NCBI GenBank assembly: GCA_017481575.1
Contig: JAFUPA010000010.1
Span: 1-42,419, forward strand
Source: Clostridia bacterium
GTDB taxonomy: Bacteria > Bacillota > Clostridia > Oscillospirales > Acutalibacteraceae
Length of the DNA stretch: 42,419 bases
Reading direction: 5' to 3'
Each line of letters starts with the position of its first letter. The stretch's first letter is position 1. The notes under the pieces are model-generated. The model worked only from the letters and a program-made list of their open reading frames with translations. It had not been told where the DNA came from and searched no databases. Positions 33,357 to 42,418 of the stretch are shown here, in pieces. A program made the translations under genes and the position numbers.

Positions 33357-34670
33357 ATGAATGAAAACTTCACTTACAAAATGAAGCTCACTGATGATGA
33401 GGTTGCCATTCTTCACGGCTCACAGGGCGAAACAATGGCAAAGGTTATGAAAACACTCGTTCTTTACGGTGATGCTTTCGGCGCAGAAAAGTTTGTTTCC
33501 GTTGCAGGAAACAAGGGTCACCTTGTTACAAGCTTTGGTATCTCTGTTCTTAAGCCCGTGTTCGACATCACACAGGAGCTTATTGACGCAGGTCTTAAGG
33601 TTGACGAGACATTTACAGTTGACCCCAGACCTATCGACTACACAAACGTAAAGTGCAATCCGCTCCAGAAGCTTATTTTTAACAAGATTCTCTACGGTAT
33701 GCAGGATTCTTACGAGGCTCAGCTCAAAAAGCTCGGCATCAAGGACAGCAAGGCATTCACATGTACCTGCTACCTTGATGAAGTAGGCAACACTCCGAAG
33801 AAGGGCGATGTTCTTTCTTGGGCAGAGTCATCGGCAGTTGTTTACGCTAACTCCGTTCTCGGTGCAAGATGTAACCGTAACTCAGGTATCATTGAGCTCT
33901 TCGGTTCAATCCTCGGCAAGGTACCTGCGTTCGACCTTGTTACAGACGAGGGCAGAAAGGCAAAGTGGATTATCGAAGTCAAGACAACAAAGATTCCCGA
34001 GGCACAGGTTCTCGGTTCAGCTATCGGTATGAAGGTTATGGAAGACGTTCCTTATGTCAAGGGTCTTGACAAGTGGATCGGCACAGAGCTTAACGATAAG
34101 ACAAAGGCTTACCTCAAGGACTTTGGTGCTGCAACAGCTTCAAACGGTGCGGTTGGTCTTTATCATATCGAAAACCTTACTCCCGAAGCAGTTGAATTCG
34201 GTGAAGACATCATCAATGCTGATGCAAAGACTTATGTTATCGACGATGCAGAGCTCGAAAGAGTTTACAAGAACTATCCCGTTGTATGGAAGGATAAGAA
34301 CGCAACACCGAAGCTTTGCTTCATCGGCTGTCCTCACCTGTCATTCGAGCAGCTCGGCGAATGGGCTGAAAGAATTGACAACGAGTGCAAGAAGCAGGGT
34401 CAGAAGACCGTACAGATCCGTACAGTTATGACATCTGCTCCCGATGTTCTCGAAAGATTCAAGAAAGAGAACAAGCCCGCATACAACAAGCTTCTTCTCC
34501 GTGGCGTAAATCTTTCTTATATCTGCCCGCTTATGTATATGAACAACCCGCTTTGCGGCGGCGAGACAAGCAATGTTATCACTTGCTCAAACAAGCTTCG
34601 TACATATACAACAGCACGCTACTTCACAACAGAAGATATTACAAAGATTGTTGTTAAGGGAGGTTATTGA
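33357..34670 (+). CDS. Aconitase X catalytic (large) subunit
   Basis: Large subunit of aconitase X, an iron-sulfur hydro-lyase family. Characterised bacterial members dehydrate cis-3-hydroxy-L-proline and archaeal ones dehydrate mevalonate 5-phosphate. The 437-residue product opens KLTDDEVAILHGSQGETMAKVM, has a CTCYLDEVGN segment, GARCNRNSGIIELFGS, CFIGCPHLSFEQL and CGGETSNVITCSNK with candidate cluster or active-site cysteines. The start at 33357 follows GAGGAGG. The small subunit follows two bases later. Hydroxyproline use is the more likely job in a bacterium, but this is inferred. Confidence 0.88.
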   Translation: MNENFTYKMKLTDDEVAILHGSQGETMAKVMKTLVLYGDAFGAEKFVSVAGNKGHLVTSFGISVLKPVFDITQELIDAGLKVDETFTVDPRPIDYTNVKCNPLQKLIFNKILYGMQDSYEAQLKKLGIKDSKAFTCTCYLDEVGNTPKKGDVLSWAESSAVVYANSVLGARCNRNSGIIELFGSILGKVPAFDLVTDEGRKAKWIIEVKTTKIPEAQVLGSAIGMKVMEDVPYVKGLDKWIGTELNDKTKAYLKDFGAATASNGAVGLYHIENLTPEAVEFGEDIINADAKTYVIDDAELERVYKNYPVVWKDKNATPKLCFIGCPHLSFEQLGEWAERIDNECKKQGQKTVQIRTVMTSAPDVLERFKKENKPAYNKLLLRGVNLSYICPLMYMNNPLCGGETSNVITCSNKLRTYTTARYFTTEDITKIVVKGGY

Positions 34671-34672
34671 TT

Positions 34673-35137
34673 ATGAGTAAAACATTTAAAGGACGTCCTG
34701 TCGTTGCAGGTAATATCGATAAGGGCGAAGCAATAGTATCTCACAACGGTGTCAATACTCTTGCAACATTCCAGAAGACAGCTCTTCTTCACGACATCCC
34801 CGTTCTCGGCAAGGACTACGTTATCGGTTCTGACCAGAACAACCCCGATGTTTACGGCAAAAACCTTACAGGCAAGGTTCTCTGCCTTCCCCAGACAATC
34901 GGCTCAACAACAGGCGGTATGGTTATCTATACAGTTGCGGCTCTCAAGCTTGCTCCGAGCGCAATGCTCTTCTCACAGCCGATTGACTCACTTGCTGCTG
35001 CAGGTGTTATCCTTGCAGACGTATGGACAGACAACTCAATCGTTGCTGTTGACAGCCTTGGTGAGGAATTCCTTAACGCTGTTAAGGACGGCGACAAAAT
35101 CACAATCAAGGAAGACGGTACAGTTATCGTTGACTGA
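34673..35137 (+). CDS. Aconitase X swivel (small) subunit
   Basis: DUF126-type swivelling domain that completes the aconitase X active site. The 154-residue product has GRPVVAGNIDKGEAIVS near the start, LPQTIGSTTGGMVIY in the middle and the family SQPIDSLAAAGVI stretch. ATG at 34673 is used, with GGGAGG nine bases before it; an upstream TTG at 34667 is less likely. It is separate here, as in many bacteria, while others fuse it to the large subunit. No proline-pathway gene follows. Confidence 0.88.
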   Translation: MSKTFKGRPVVAGNIDKGEAIVSHNGVNTLATFQKTALLHDIPVLGKDYVIGSDQNNPDVYGKNLTGKVLCLPQTIGSTTGGMVIYTVAALKLAPSAMLFSQPIDSLAAAGVILADVWTDNSIVAVDSLGEEFLNAVKDGDKITIKEDGTVIVD

Positions 35138-35151
35138 TTAAGTTTAAAGAA

Positions 35152-35184
35152 AAGGGGCTGTATTTTTCAGCCCCTTGTTGTTTT
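35152..35184 (+). terminator. Terminator after aconitase X genes
   Basis: AAGGGGCTG pairs with CAGCCCCTT (35152-35176, seven-base loop) followed by GTTGTTTT. Only eighteen bases separate its stem from the rnhB start. Confidence 0.75.
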
Positions 35185-35194
35185 AGGTGACAAG

Positions 35195-35827
35195 ATGAAA
35201 AAGGACGTTACAAAAGAACCCGTTGATTGGTTCAGATATGAAAACGAGGCTAAAGCAGACGGCTTTAGCGTGGTCTGCGGAATTGACGAAGCAGGCAGAG
35301 GACCGCTTGCAGGTCCCGTATGTGCCGCCGCAGTAATCCTCCCCGAGGGTTGCGTGATTGACGGTGTTAACGACTCCAAAAAATTAACCGAGAAAAAACG
35401 TGAAGAGCTTTTTGATATTATAAAGGAAAAGGCTCTCGCTTACAGTATAGCCGTTGCCGACGAAAAGGAGATTGACGAAATCAACATTTTGCAGGCAACA
35501 TACCTTGCAATGCGCCGTGCCTTTGACGGACTTGATATCAAGCCCGATATGGCACTCGTTGACGGCAACCGTGACCCGGGTCTCGGTGTGCCCACACGCA
35601 CAATTGTAAAGGGTGACGCAAACTCGATGTCGATTGCCGCCGCATCGATTCTTGCAAAGGTCACAAGGGACAGATTTATGCTCGAAATGGACGAGAAATA
35701 TCCCGAATATCAGTTTGCGAAGCATAAGGGCTACGGTACAAAGCTCCATTACGAGATGCTCACAAAATACGGTGCATCAGAAATACACCGCATCACATTT
35801 TTAAAGAGTTTTTATGCAAATAAATAA
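35195..35827 (+). CDS. rnhB: Ribonuclease HII
   Basis: Removes RNA from RNA-DNA hybrids and nicks at single ribonucleotides in DNA. The 210-residue product has the catalytic motif CGIDEAGRGPLAGPV (Asp 31, Glu 32), a later DMALVDGNRDP with the third Asp, and KVTRDRFMLEMDEKYPEY. Its last 14 bases overlap yraN. Confidence 0.96.
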   Translation: MKKDVTKEPVDWFRYENEAKADGFSVVCGIDEAGRGPLAGPVCAAAVILPEGCVIDGVNDSKKLTEKKREELFDIIKEKALAYSIAVADEKEIDEINILQATYLAMRRAFDGLDIKPDMALVDGNRDPGLGVPTRTIVKGDANSMSIAAASILAKVTRDRFMLEMDEKYPEYQFAKHKGYGTKLHYEMLTKYGASEIHRITFLKSFYANK

Positions 35828-36173
35828 GCAGGGTGTCTGGGGCGAGGTCTTTGCGGCAAGGTATATGCGTGACCACGGCTACGACCCGGTAACAGCAAAT
35901 TTCCGTTCCCGTGAGGGCGAAATTGACATCATCGCACGCAAGGACGGTTTTATGTGCTTCGTTGAAGTCAAAACCCGAGGCGAAAACGCAATTTCACAGC
36001 CCAAAGAGGCGGTTGACATCGCAAAACAGCAGAACATTATTGCCACGGCACAGATTTTTGCCAAAGCATACCCTCATTTTGAGCAGGACAGATTTGATGT
36101 CTGTGAGGTTTATCTTGATAAAAATATGAAGCCCGTAAAAATAAATTATATTGAAAATGCATTTAATGGCTAA
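35814..36173 (+). CDS. yraN: YraN-family (UPF0102) nuclease-fold protein
   Basis: Small protein with an endonuclease-like fold of unproven activity, commonly beside rnhB. The 119-residue product has NKQGVWGEVFAARYM at the start, REGEIDIIARKDG with the acidic pair and FVEVKTR, the E-x-K motif. The overlap with rnhB suggests coupling. Confidence 0.93.
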   Translation: MQINKQGVWGEVFAARYMRDHGYDPVTANFRSREGEIDIIARKDGFMCFVEVKTRGENAISQPKEAVDIAKQQNIIATAQIFAKAYPHFEQDRFDVCEVYLDKNMKPVKINYIENAFNG

Positions 36174-36180
36174 ATTTTTA

Positions 36181-36209
36181 TTGAGAGTATTGACAGACTG
36201 TGGTATAAT
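36181..36209 (+). promoter_or_regulatory. Promoter of thrC
   Basis: TTGAGA (36181-36186), 17-base spacer, perfect TATAAT (36204-36209). The leader is only about 30 bases, too short for a T-box or riboswitch. An overlapping TTGACA at 36190 is too near the -10 to serve. Confidence 0.78.
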
Positions 36210-36245
36210 ATTTCGCAGAAATTTACATTCGAAGGAGAATGAAAA

Positions 36246-37736
36246 ATGTTATATACAAGCACACGTGACAAAAGTATAAAGGTAAGCTCGTCAGAGGCTA
36301 TTGCTCACGGCATTTCAAAAGAGGGCGGACTTTTTGTGCCCGAATCAATTCCGCAGATTACAATGGACGACATCGTTCGTCTTTCAAAGCTCGATTATAT
36401 CGGCAGAGCAAAGGAAATACTTTCACTCTACCTCACCGACTTCACCGCAGAGGAGATTGACACTTGTGTAAACGGCGCTTACGGCGAGGGCTTTTCAAGC
36501 GAAAAGATTTCTCCGCTTCACACGCTCGAAAAGGGCACAGAGATTCTTGAACTCTGGAAAGGTCCGACCTGTGCTTTCAAGGATATGGCTCTCCAGCTTC
36601 TTCCGCATCTTCTTACGGTTGCATCTTCAAAGTCAGCACCCGATAAGGAAATTGTAATCCTTGTTGCAACCTCGGGTGACACGGGCAAAGCCGCACTTGA
36701 AGGCTTCAAGGATGTTAAGAATACAAGAATTCTTGTTTTCTACCCCAACGACGGTGTCAGCCCGATGCAGAAGCTCCAGATGACAACCCAGGAGGGCTCA
36801 AACGTAGGTGTTTGCGCAATCGAGGGTAACTTTGACGACGCACAGTCAGGAGTTAAAAAGATTTTCACAGACAAGTCAGTTGCCGCAAAGCTTGAGGAAA
36901 AGGGAATGATGTTCTCTTCCGCAAACTCAATCAACTGGGGTCGCCTTGTTCCGCAGATTGTTTATTATGTTTCAGCTTACTGCGATATGCTCGAAAAGGG
37001 CGCAATTAACGCAGGCGACGAGATTAACGTTGTTGTTCCCACAGGCAACTTCGGTAACATTCTTGCCGCTTATTACGCAAAGGAAATGGGCGTTCCGATG
37101 AAGAAGCTCATCTGTGCTTCAAACGCAAACAACGTTCTCACAGATTTCCTCAAAACAGGTAACTACAACCGTGTAAGAGATTTCTACACAACAATTTCTC
37201 CGTCAATGGATATTCTCATCTCTTCTAATCTTGAAAGATTGCTTTTCCTTCTTTCAGGTATGGACGATGCACTTGTACGTGAGTGGATGGGCTCACTTTC
37301 CAAGGACGGTAAATACAGCGTAAACGAAGAGGTTTTTGCAAAGCTTACAGCTCTCTTTGACGCAGGCTGCTGTGACGACGAAGGCACAAAGGCTTGCATT
37401 GCAAAGACCTTCAAAGAAAACTCTTATCTTTGCGACACACACACAGCGGTTGCTGTTTCGGTTTATGACGATTACAAGGCTGTAACAGGTGACGACACAC
37501 CGACAGTTATCGCTTCAACCGCAAACCCGTACAAGTTCAGTAAGGCCGTTCTTGACGCAGTTCATCCCGGTATGAGCGAGGGTATGGACGAGTTTGATAT
37601 GGTGCTCGGTCTTAAGGTCGAGACAGGCGAGGAGTGTCCGCCGCAGCTTGCAAACCTCAAAGGCAAAACACCCAGATTTACAGGTTGCTGTAAGAAAGAG
37701 GAAATGGAGCAGGTCGTTTTCGATATGCTTAAATAA
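36246..37736 (+). CDS. thrC: Threonine synthase
   Basis: PLP enzyme that converts O-phosphohomoserine to threonine. The 496-residue product is of the longer type. It has the PLP-lysine segment GPTCAFKDMALQLLP near residue 105, VATSGDTGKAALEGF near 140 and SANSINWGRLVPQIVYY near 225. ATG at 36246 follows GGAG. No other threonine gene is next to it. It ends at a terminator and hairpin array. Confidence 0.96.
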   Translation: MLYTSTRDKSIKVSSSEAIAHGISKEGGLFVPESIPQITMDDIVRLSKLDYIGRAKEILSLYLTDFTAEEIDTCVNGAYGEGFSSEKISPLHTLEKGTEILELWKGPTCAFKDMALQLLPHLLTVASSKSAPDKEIVILVATSGDTGKAALEGFKDVKNTRILVFYPNDGVSPMQKLQMTTQEGSNVGVCAIEGNFDDAQSGVKKIFTDKSVAAKLEEKGMMFSSANSINWGRLVPQIVYYVSAYCDMLEKGAINAGDEINVVVPTGNFGNILAAYYAKEMGVPMKKLICASNANNVLTDFLKTGNYNRVRDFYTTISPSMDILISSNLERLLFLLSGMDDALVREWMGSLSKDGKYSVNEEVFAKLTALFDAGCCDDEGTKACIAKTFKENSYLCDTHTAVAVSVYDDYKAVTGDDTPTVIASTANPYKFSKAVLDAVHPGMSEGMDEFDMVLGLKVETGEECPPQLANLKGKTPRFTGCCKKEEMEQVVFDMLK

Positions 37737-37793
37737 GCTGACGACTAAATTAACGACTTGTTTTCGGGTCGAAAATTTTTAGTGTTTCAAAAT

Positions 37794-37842
37794 AAAATCA
37801 CCCGAATAAGAACAACGATAATTCTTTTTCGGGTGATTTTTT
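37794..37842 (+). terminator. Intrinsic terminator after thrC
   Basis: AAAATCACCCGAA pairs with TTCGGGTGATTTT (13 bp) over a 21-base loop and ends in six T residues. Confidence 0.88.
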
Positions 37843-38013
37843 GTGAAGTTTCAAACCAGTGGTTTGAAGTGAAGTTGTAACAAGTTACAGTTAAGTTTTT
37901 GCTTTTTAGTCAAAAGTGAAGTTAAGTTTGCCTTAAAACACTTGCGAAGCAAACTTCACTACAAGGTAACTTCACTGCCGCAAGGCAACTTCATTTGCCA
38001 CAGGGGCAAACTT
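37843..38013. repeat. Hairpin array with GTGAAGT/ACTTCAC spacers
   Basis: Hairpins alternate with a nearly constant heptamer. In the left half the spacer is GTGAAGT (37843, 37869, 37916) or GTTAAGT (37890), and the hairpins are TTCAAACC/GGTTTGAA, TGTAAC/GTTACA and TTTTG/CAAAA. A larger AAGTTTGC/GCAAACTT stem (37925-37956) forms the centre. In the right half the spacer is inverted, ACTTCAC (37953, 37969) and ACTTCA (37988), with TGCC/GGCA and TTTGCC/GGCAAA hairpins. The whole is roughly symmetric. It lies between the thrC terminator and the DUF1540 gene. Confidence 0.7.
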
Positions 38014-38023
38014 AGTTTTTAGT

Positions 38024-38191
38024 TTATTTGCTTACGTTGTTGCCGGGCTCAAATGTTGCACAGATTGTTTCCGCACAGGTGCAGGCACTTGACGGGCCGA
38101 CTTCGATATGACCTGCAACGCACTTGCAGCCGTCTTCGTTGTAAATGCAGTTGTGAGCATTACACTTGATTTCTTTAATTTCTTTTTTCAT
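38024..38191 (-). CDS. Small cysteine-rich DUF1540 protein
   Basis: A 55-residue frame with the DUF1540 spacing of cysteines: IKCNAHNCIY, then GCKC, then IEVGPSSACTCAETICATF. Such proteins are small, probably metal-binding and of unknown function, common in Clostridia and Bacilli. ATG at 38191 has AGGAG eight bases upstream. It is the only minus-strand gene between 32 and 42 kb and faces the hairpin array. Confidence 0.88.
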   Translation of the reverse strand: MKKEIKEIKCNAHNCIYNEDGCKCVAGHIEVGPSSACTCAETICATFEPGNNVSK

Positions 38192-38294
38192 TTCGCTTTA
38201 CTCCTTTAATATTTTAGTGACAAACGGTCACATTTTTATTATGAATTTAATTTTTTTGAATATACTTTTTTATAAAGAAAAGAGGTGAAGAACT

Positions 38295-38987
38295 TTGTCT
38301 TTGTTTGCAATAGCGGACACGCATCTTTCTTTTTCATGCGACAAGCCGATGAACATTTTTAAGGGCTGGCAGGATTTTGAAAAAAGACTTGAAAAAAATT
38401 GGAATTCTGTTGTCGGCGAGGATGATTTTGTCGTCATTCCGGGCGATATTTCGTGGGGAATGAATATAGACGAAACGCTCGAGGATTTCCGCTTTCTTGA
38501 CCGCCTTAACGGAACAAAAATCATAATGAAGGGCAACCACGATTATTGGTGGTCAACCAAAAGCAAGACAGAAAAGTTCTTTGCCGAGAATGAAATAAAT
38601 TCGGTCAAAGTGCTTTTCAACAATGCTTACCGTGTCGGTGATTTTACCGTTTGCGGCACTCGTGGATGGTTCTTTGACTGTGAGAAAAAAGAGGACGAAA
38701 AAGTGCTTCTGCGTGAGGCGGGCAGACTTAAAATGTCGCTTGAAGAAGCCGAAAAGCTCGGCGGCGAGCCGATAATTTTTCTTCACTATCCGCCCGTCAG
38801 TCTTACACAGACCTGCTCGGAGATTTACGACATCGTCATTTCTTCGGGTGCAAAACGCTGTTACTACGGTCATCTTCACGGCCCGTCGTCCAACTGGGCA
38901 TTCAGAGGTGAGCGTGACGGAGTGAATTTTGACCTCGTTTCCGCTGATTTTCTCGAATTTTGCCCTAAATTGTTGGCAAAATTTTGA
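38295..38987 (+). CDS. Calcineurin-like metallophosphoesterase
   Basis: Two-metal phosphoesterase. The 230-residue product has the family motifs in order: IADTHL near residue 6, IPGDISWG near 52, MKGNHDYWW near 78, FLHYPPV near 162 and YYGHLHG near 193. The start is TTG at 38295, preceded by AGAGGTGAAG; no ATG fits. The substrate is unknown. Confidence 0.88.
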   Translation: MSLFAIADTHLSFSCDKPMNIFKGWQDFEKRLEKNWNSVVGEDDFVVIPGDISWGMNIDETLEDFRFLDRLNGTKIIMKGNHDYWWSTKSKTEKFFAENEINSVKVLFNNAYRVGDFTVCGTRGWFFDCEKKEDEKVLLREAGRLKMSLEEAEKLGGEPIIFLHYPPVSLTQTCSEIYDIVISSGAKRCYYGHLHGPSSNWAFRGERDGVNFDLVSADFLEFCPKLLAKF

Positions 38988-39016
38988 TAAAAGTCCAAAA
39001 ATATATAAAAAAGGTA

Positions 39017-39045
39017 TGGAAAAACTAAAAACTATCTGCTATAAT
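39017..39045 (+). promoter_or_regulatory. Probable tig promoter
   Basis: TGGAAA (39017-39022), 17-base spacer and perfect TATAAT (39040-39045). The predicted leader is about 60 bases and holds a strong AGGAGG before the tig ATG. Confidence 0.5.
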
Positions 39046-39112
39046 ACTAGGGTTAATAGGTATTTGTGGGAGTATTGCTCACAGCGTAATGCCAAACAGG
39101 AGGAAGTTTTCA

Positions 39113-40459
39113 ATGTTAAAATCAGCTAACAAAACAGAAACAAACATCTACACACTTGAAGTTGCGGTAAGCGCAGAGGACTTTAAGGCTGCTATCGTAA
39201 AGGCTTATAACAAGCAGAAGAACAAGATTCAGCTTCCCGGCTTCCGTAAGGGCAAGGCACCTCTTGCAATGATTGAGAAGTTCTACGGCAAAGAGGTATT
39301 CTACGAGGACGCACTCGACATCGTTTATCCCGAAACAGTAGGCGCTGCTATTGAAGAAGCAGGCATTAACCCCGTTGCACCCCCGCACGACGTTGATGTT
39401 ACAAAGATGGACGAGACAGGCGTTGAAATGACACTTAAAATCACAGTTATGCCTGAAATCACAATCGAAGGCTACAAGGGCATCGAGGCTGACAAGGGTG
39501 ACGCATCTGTTACAGCAGACGATGTTAAGAAAGAGCTTGCTTCAATGCAGGAGAGAAACTCACGTACAGTTACAGTTGAGGAAGCAAGAAAGGCAAAGAA
39601 GAACGATATCGCAGTTATCGATTTCGAGGGCTTTGTTGACGGCGTAGCATTCGACGGCGGCAAGGGCGAAAACTTTGACCTTACACTCGGTTCAGGTCAG
39701 TTCATCCCCGGCTTTGAAGACCAGGTTATCGGTCACAAGGCAGGCGAGGAGTTTGACGTTAACGTTACATTCCCCACAGAGTACGCTGCAGAGCTTGCAG
39801 GCAAGGACGCTACATTCAAGGTTAAACTCCACGAGCTCAAGGTTAAGGAGCTTCCCGCTCTTGATGACGAGTTTGCAAAGGACGTAAGCGAAGAGTACGA
39901 GACACTTGCAGAGCTCAAGAAGGGCATCAAGGCAGACCTTGTTAAGACAAAGACAGAGCAGGTTGACAGAGAGTTCGAGAGCAACGTTCTTGAAAAGGTT
40001 GTTGAGCTTGTTCAGGGCGAAATTCCCGAGGTTATGTACGACAATAAGCTCGAGGACGACGTTAAGGAATACGAGCAGAGACTTGCACAGCAGGGCATCG
40101 GTCTTGATATGTACCTTCAGTATATGGGTATGGACAAGGATGCTTTCAAGGAGAGCATGAGAGGCAACGCTGTTAAGCAGGTTAAGCTTCAGCTCGCTAT
40201 CGATAAGATTGCAGAGCTTGAGAAAATCGAAGCAACTGATGAAGATGCTGATGCAAAGATTCAGGAAATGGCTGATATGTACCAGATGGAAGCAGAGCAG
40301 ATTAAGAAGTTTGTTCGCATCGAGGACGTTAAGAAGGACGTTGTCGGTCAGAAGACAGTTGATTTCCTTGTAAAGAATGCAAAGGCTATCGTTGCAGAGA
40401 AGCCGAAGAAGACAACAAAAAAGGCAGCTGCAAAGAAGACAGAGGAAGCTGCTGAATAA
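39113..40459 (+). CDS. tig: Trigger factor (ribosome-bound chaperone and prolyl isomerase)
   Basis: Folds nascent chains at the ribosome exit. The 448-residue product has the ribosome-binding signature in LPGFRKGKAPLAMIEKFYG (residues 41-59), an FKBP-type domain (VIDFEGFVDGVAFDGGKG, then LGSGQFIPGFEDQVIGHKAG) and a helical C-terminal part ending in a Lys/Ala/Thr-rich tail. ATG at 39113 follows AGGAGG; an in-frame ATG at 39089 lies before that site and is rejected. It precedes clpP-clpX, the common arrangement. Confidence 0.97.
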   Translation: MLKSANKTETNIYTLEVAVSAEDFKAAIVKAYNKQKNKIQLPGFRKGKAPLAMIEKFYGKEVFYEDALDIVYPETVGAAIEEAGINPVAPPHDVDVTKMDETGVEMTLKITVMPEITIEGYKGIEADKGDASVTADDVKKELASMQERNSRTVTVEEARKAKKNDIAVIDFEGFVDGVAFDGGKGENFDLTLGSGQFIPGFEDQVIGHKAGEEFDVNVTFPTEYAAELAGKDATFKVKLHELKVKELPALDDEFAKDVSEEYETLAELKKGIKADLVKTKTEQVDREFESNVLEKVVELVQGEIPEVMYDNKLEDDVKEYEQRLAQQGIGLDMYLQYMGMDKDAFKESMRGNAVKQVKLQLAIDKIAELEKIEATDEDADAKIQEMADMYQMEAEQIKKFVRIEDVKKDVVGQKTVDFLVKNAKAIVAEKPKKTTKKAAAKKTEEAAE

Positions 40460-40482
40460 TTAACGGTTTAAACGCCAATATT

Positions 40483-40518
40483 AAGGCAAATGAATGGCTT
40501 TTACCATTCGTTTGCCTT
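40483..40518 (+). other. Long hairpin between tig and clpP
   Basis: AAGGCAAATGAATGG pairs with CCATTCGTTTGCCTT (15 bp, one G-T pair, loop CTTTTA). No T-run follows (ATTGAAAC), so full termination is unlikely; it may give partial termination or mRNA stability. Confidence 0.6.
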
Positions 40519-40561
40519 ATTGAAACTATCAACATAAATTTTTGAAACGGAGGAAATAAAT

Positions 40562-41143
40562 ATGGCTTTGGTACCTTATGTTATTGAACAGACAAGCAGA
40601 GGCGAGCGTTCTTACGACATTTTTTCACGACTTCTTAACGAAAGAGTAATCGTTCTTTCCGACGAAGTTAACGATGCAACAGCAAGCCTTGTTGTTGCAC
40701 AGCTGCTCCACCTCGAAAGTCAGGATCCTGAAAAGGACATCAGCCTTTACATCAACAGTCCCGGTGGCTCCGTAACTGCAGGTATGGCAATCTACGACAC
40801 AATGCAGTACATCAAGTGCGATGTTTCAACAATCTGTATGGGTATGGCGGCATCAATGGGCGCATTCCTGCTCTCATCAGGCGCAAAGGGCAAGCGTTTT
40901 GCTCTTCCCAACAGCGAGATTATGATTCACCAGCCGCTCGGCGGTGCAAGAGGTCAGGCAACCGAAATCAAAATTGTTGCAGACCACATCCTTAAAACAA
41001 GAGACAAACTCAACAGAATTCTTGCAGAAAACACAGGCAAGTCAGTTGAGCAGATTGCTCTTGATACAGAAAGAGACAATTACCTTTCAGCTCAGGAGGC
41101 TATGGAATATGGTCTTGTTGATAAGGTTCTCTATAAAAGATAA
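40562..41143 (+). CDS. clpP: ATP-dependent Clp protease proteolytic subunit ClpP
   Basis: Serine peptidase that forms a double-ring chamber fed by ClpX. The 193-residue product has the catalytic triad Ser 98 ([11 protein letters not shown]), His 123 ([13 protein letters not shown]) and Asp 172 (DTERDNYLS). ATG at 40562 follows GGAGG. It lies 15 bases before clpX. Confidence 0.98.
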   Translation: MALVPYVIEQTSRGERSYDIFSRLLNERVIVLSDEVNDATASLVVAQLLHLESQDPEKDISLYINSPGGSVTAGMAIYDTMQYIKCDVSTICMGMAASMGAFLLSSGAKGKRFALPNSEIMIHQPLGGARGQATEIKIVADHILKTRDKLNRILAENTGKSVEQIALDTERDNYLSAQEAMEYGLVDKVLYKR

Positions 41144-41158
41144 TTCAGAGGTGTAACA

Positions 41159-42418
41159 ATGCCGAGAGATGACGAAAGACGTGAGAAAAGCGTCCGCTGC
41201 TCCTTTTGCCATAAAACTCAGGGTCAGGTCGAAAGAATAATCGCCGGTGACGGTGTTTATATCTGTAACGAATGTGTTGAGCTTTGCCAGGAGATTATTG
41301 AAGAGGAAAGCATCGGACGAAACAAAAAGAAGAAGTCGAAGGACATCAAGCTTCCCACTCCGATGGAAATCAAGCGTGGTCTTGACGAGTATGTCATCGG
41401 TCAGGACGAGGCTAAGGTCGCTTTGAGCGTGGCTGTTTACAACCACTACAAGCGAGTGTTCAAGGCTGAAGAAACAGACGTCGAAATTCAGAAGAGCAAC
41501 ATTCTTATGCTCGGCCCCACAGGTGTCGGCAAAACAATGCTTGCCCAGACTCTTGCAAAAATTCTTAACGTTCCCTTTGCGATTGCCGATGCAACCACTC
41601 TTACCGAGGCAGGCTATGTTGGCGAAGATGTTGAAAACATCCTTTTGCGTCTTATTCAGGCGGCGGATTTCGACATCGACAAGGCGGAGCAGGGAATTAT
41701 CTATGTTGACGAAATCGACAAAATTGCCCGCAAGTCCGAAAACCCGTCCATCACCCGTGATGTAAGCGGCGAGGGCGTTCAGCAGGCACTTCTTAAAATA
41801 ATTGAGGGCACGGTTGCCAACGTTCCTCCGCAGGGCGGCAGAAAGCACCCCCAGCAGGAGTGTATCCAGGTCAACACCTCAAACATTCTCTTCATTTGCG
41901 GCGGTGCGTTTGACGGAATTGAAAAAACTGTTGAAAAGCGTATCGGCGGTTCTGCACTCGGTTTCGGTGCGGAAATTAAGAGCAAAAAAGAGTTTTCTAT
42001 CGAGAATGCGGTTTCAAAGGTTATTCCGCAGGACATCACAAAGTTCGGTCTCATTCCCGAGCTTGTCGGCAGACTTCCCGTTATAACAACTCTTAAGGAG
42101 CTTGACGAGGAGGCACTTGTCAAAATCCTTACCGAACCGAAAAATGCAATCGTCAAGCAGTATCAGTCACTTCTCGGAATGGACGGCGTTAAGCTTGAAT
42201 TCACACCCGAGGCATTGACGGCTATTGCAAAAAAGACACTCGAAAGAAAGACGGGTGCTCGTGGCTTGCGTGCGGTTATGGAGGGTCTCCTTATGCCGAT
42301 TATGTACGCTGTACCGAGCGACAAATCAATCGTCAGCGTGCAGATTACCGAAAATTGCATTAACAGCGACGAAGCACCGCTTGTTGAGCATAAGGGTAAG
42401 AAAAAGTTGGAAGCATAA
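41159..42418 (+). CDS. clpX: ATP-dependent Clp protease ATP-binding subunit ClpX
   Basis: AAA+ unfoldase that feeds proteins to ClpP. The 419-residue product has the N-terminal zinc finger (Cys 14, 17, 36, 39), Walker A GPTGVGKT at 119-126, Walker [12 protein letters not shown] near 180, and LVGRLPVIT, which fits the region after the IGF/LGF ClpP loop (SALGFGAEI here). The stop at 42416-42418 is one base before the window end, so the gene is complete. Confidence 0.98.
   Translation: MPRDDERREKSVRCSFCHKTQGQVERIIAGDGVYICNECVELCQEIIEEESIGRNKKKKSKDIKLPTPMEIKRGLDEYVIGQDEAKVALSVAVYNHYKRVFKAEETDVEIQKSNILMLGPTGVGKTMLAQTLAKILNVPFAIADATTLTEAGYVGEDVENILLRLIQAADFDIDKAEQGIIYVDEIDKIARKSENPSITRDVSGEGVQQALLKIIEGTVANVPPQGGRKHPQQECIQVNTSNILFICGGAFDGIEKTVEKRIGGSALGFGAEIKSKKEFSIENAVSKVIPQDITKFGLIPELVGRLPVITTLKELDEEALVKILTEPKNAIVKQYQSLLGMDGVKLEFTPEALTAIAKKTLERKTGARGLRAVMEGLLMPIMYAVPSDKSIVSVQITENCINSDEAPLVEHKGKKKLEA

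Noticed and set aside
36140-36245. T-box or riboswitch leader for thrC
   Set aside because: The promoter leaves only about 30 bases of leader.
37843-38013. CRISPR array
   Set aside because: The constant part is only seven bases and changes orientation, the intervening units are palindromes, and no cas gene is nearby.
41087-41848. 253-residue minus-strand frame opposite clpX
   Set aside because: It overlaps the end of clpP and half of clpX on the other strand and has no recognisable domain or ribosome site.
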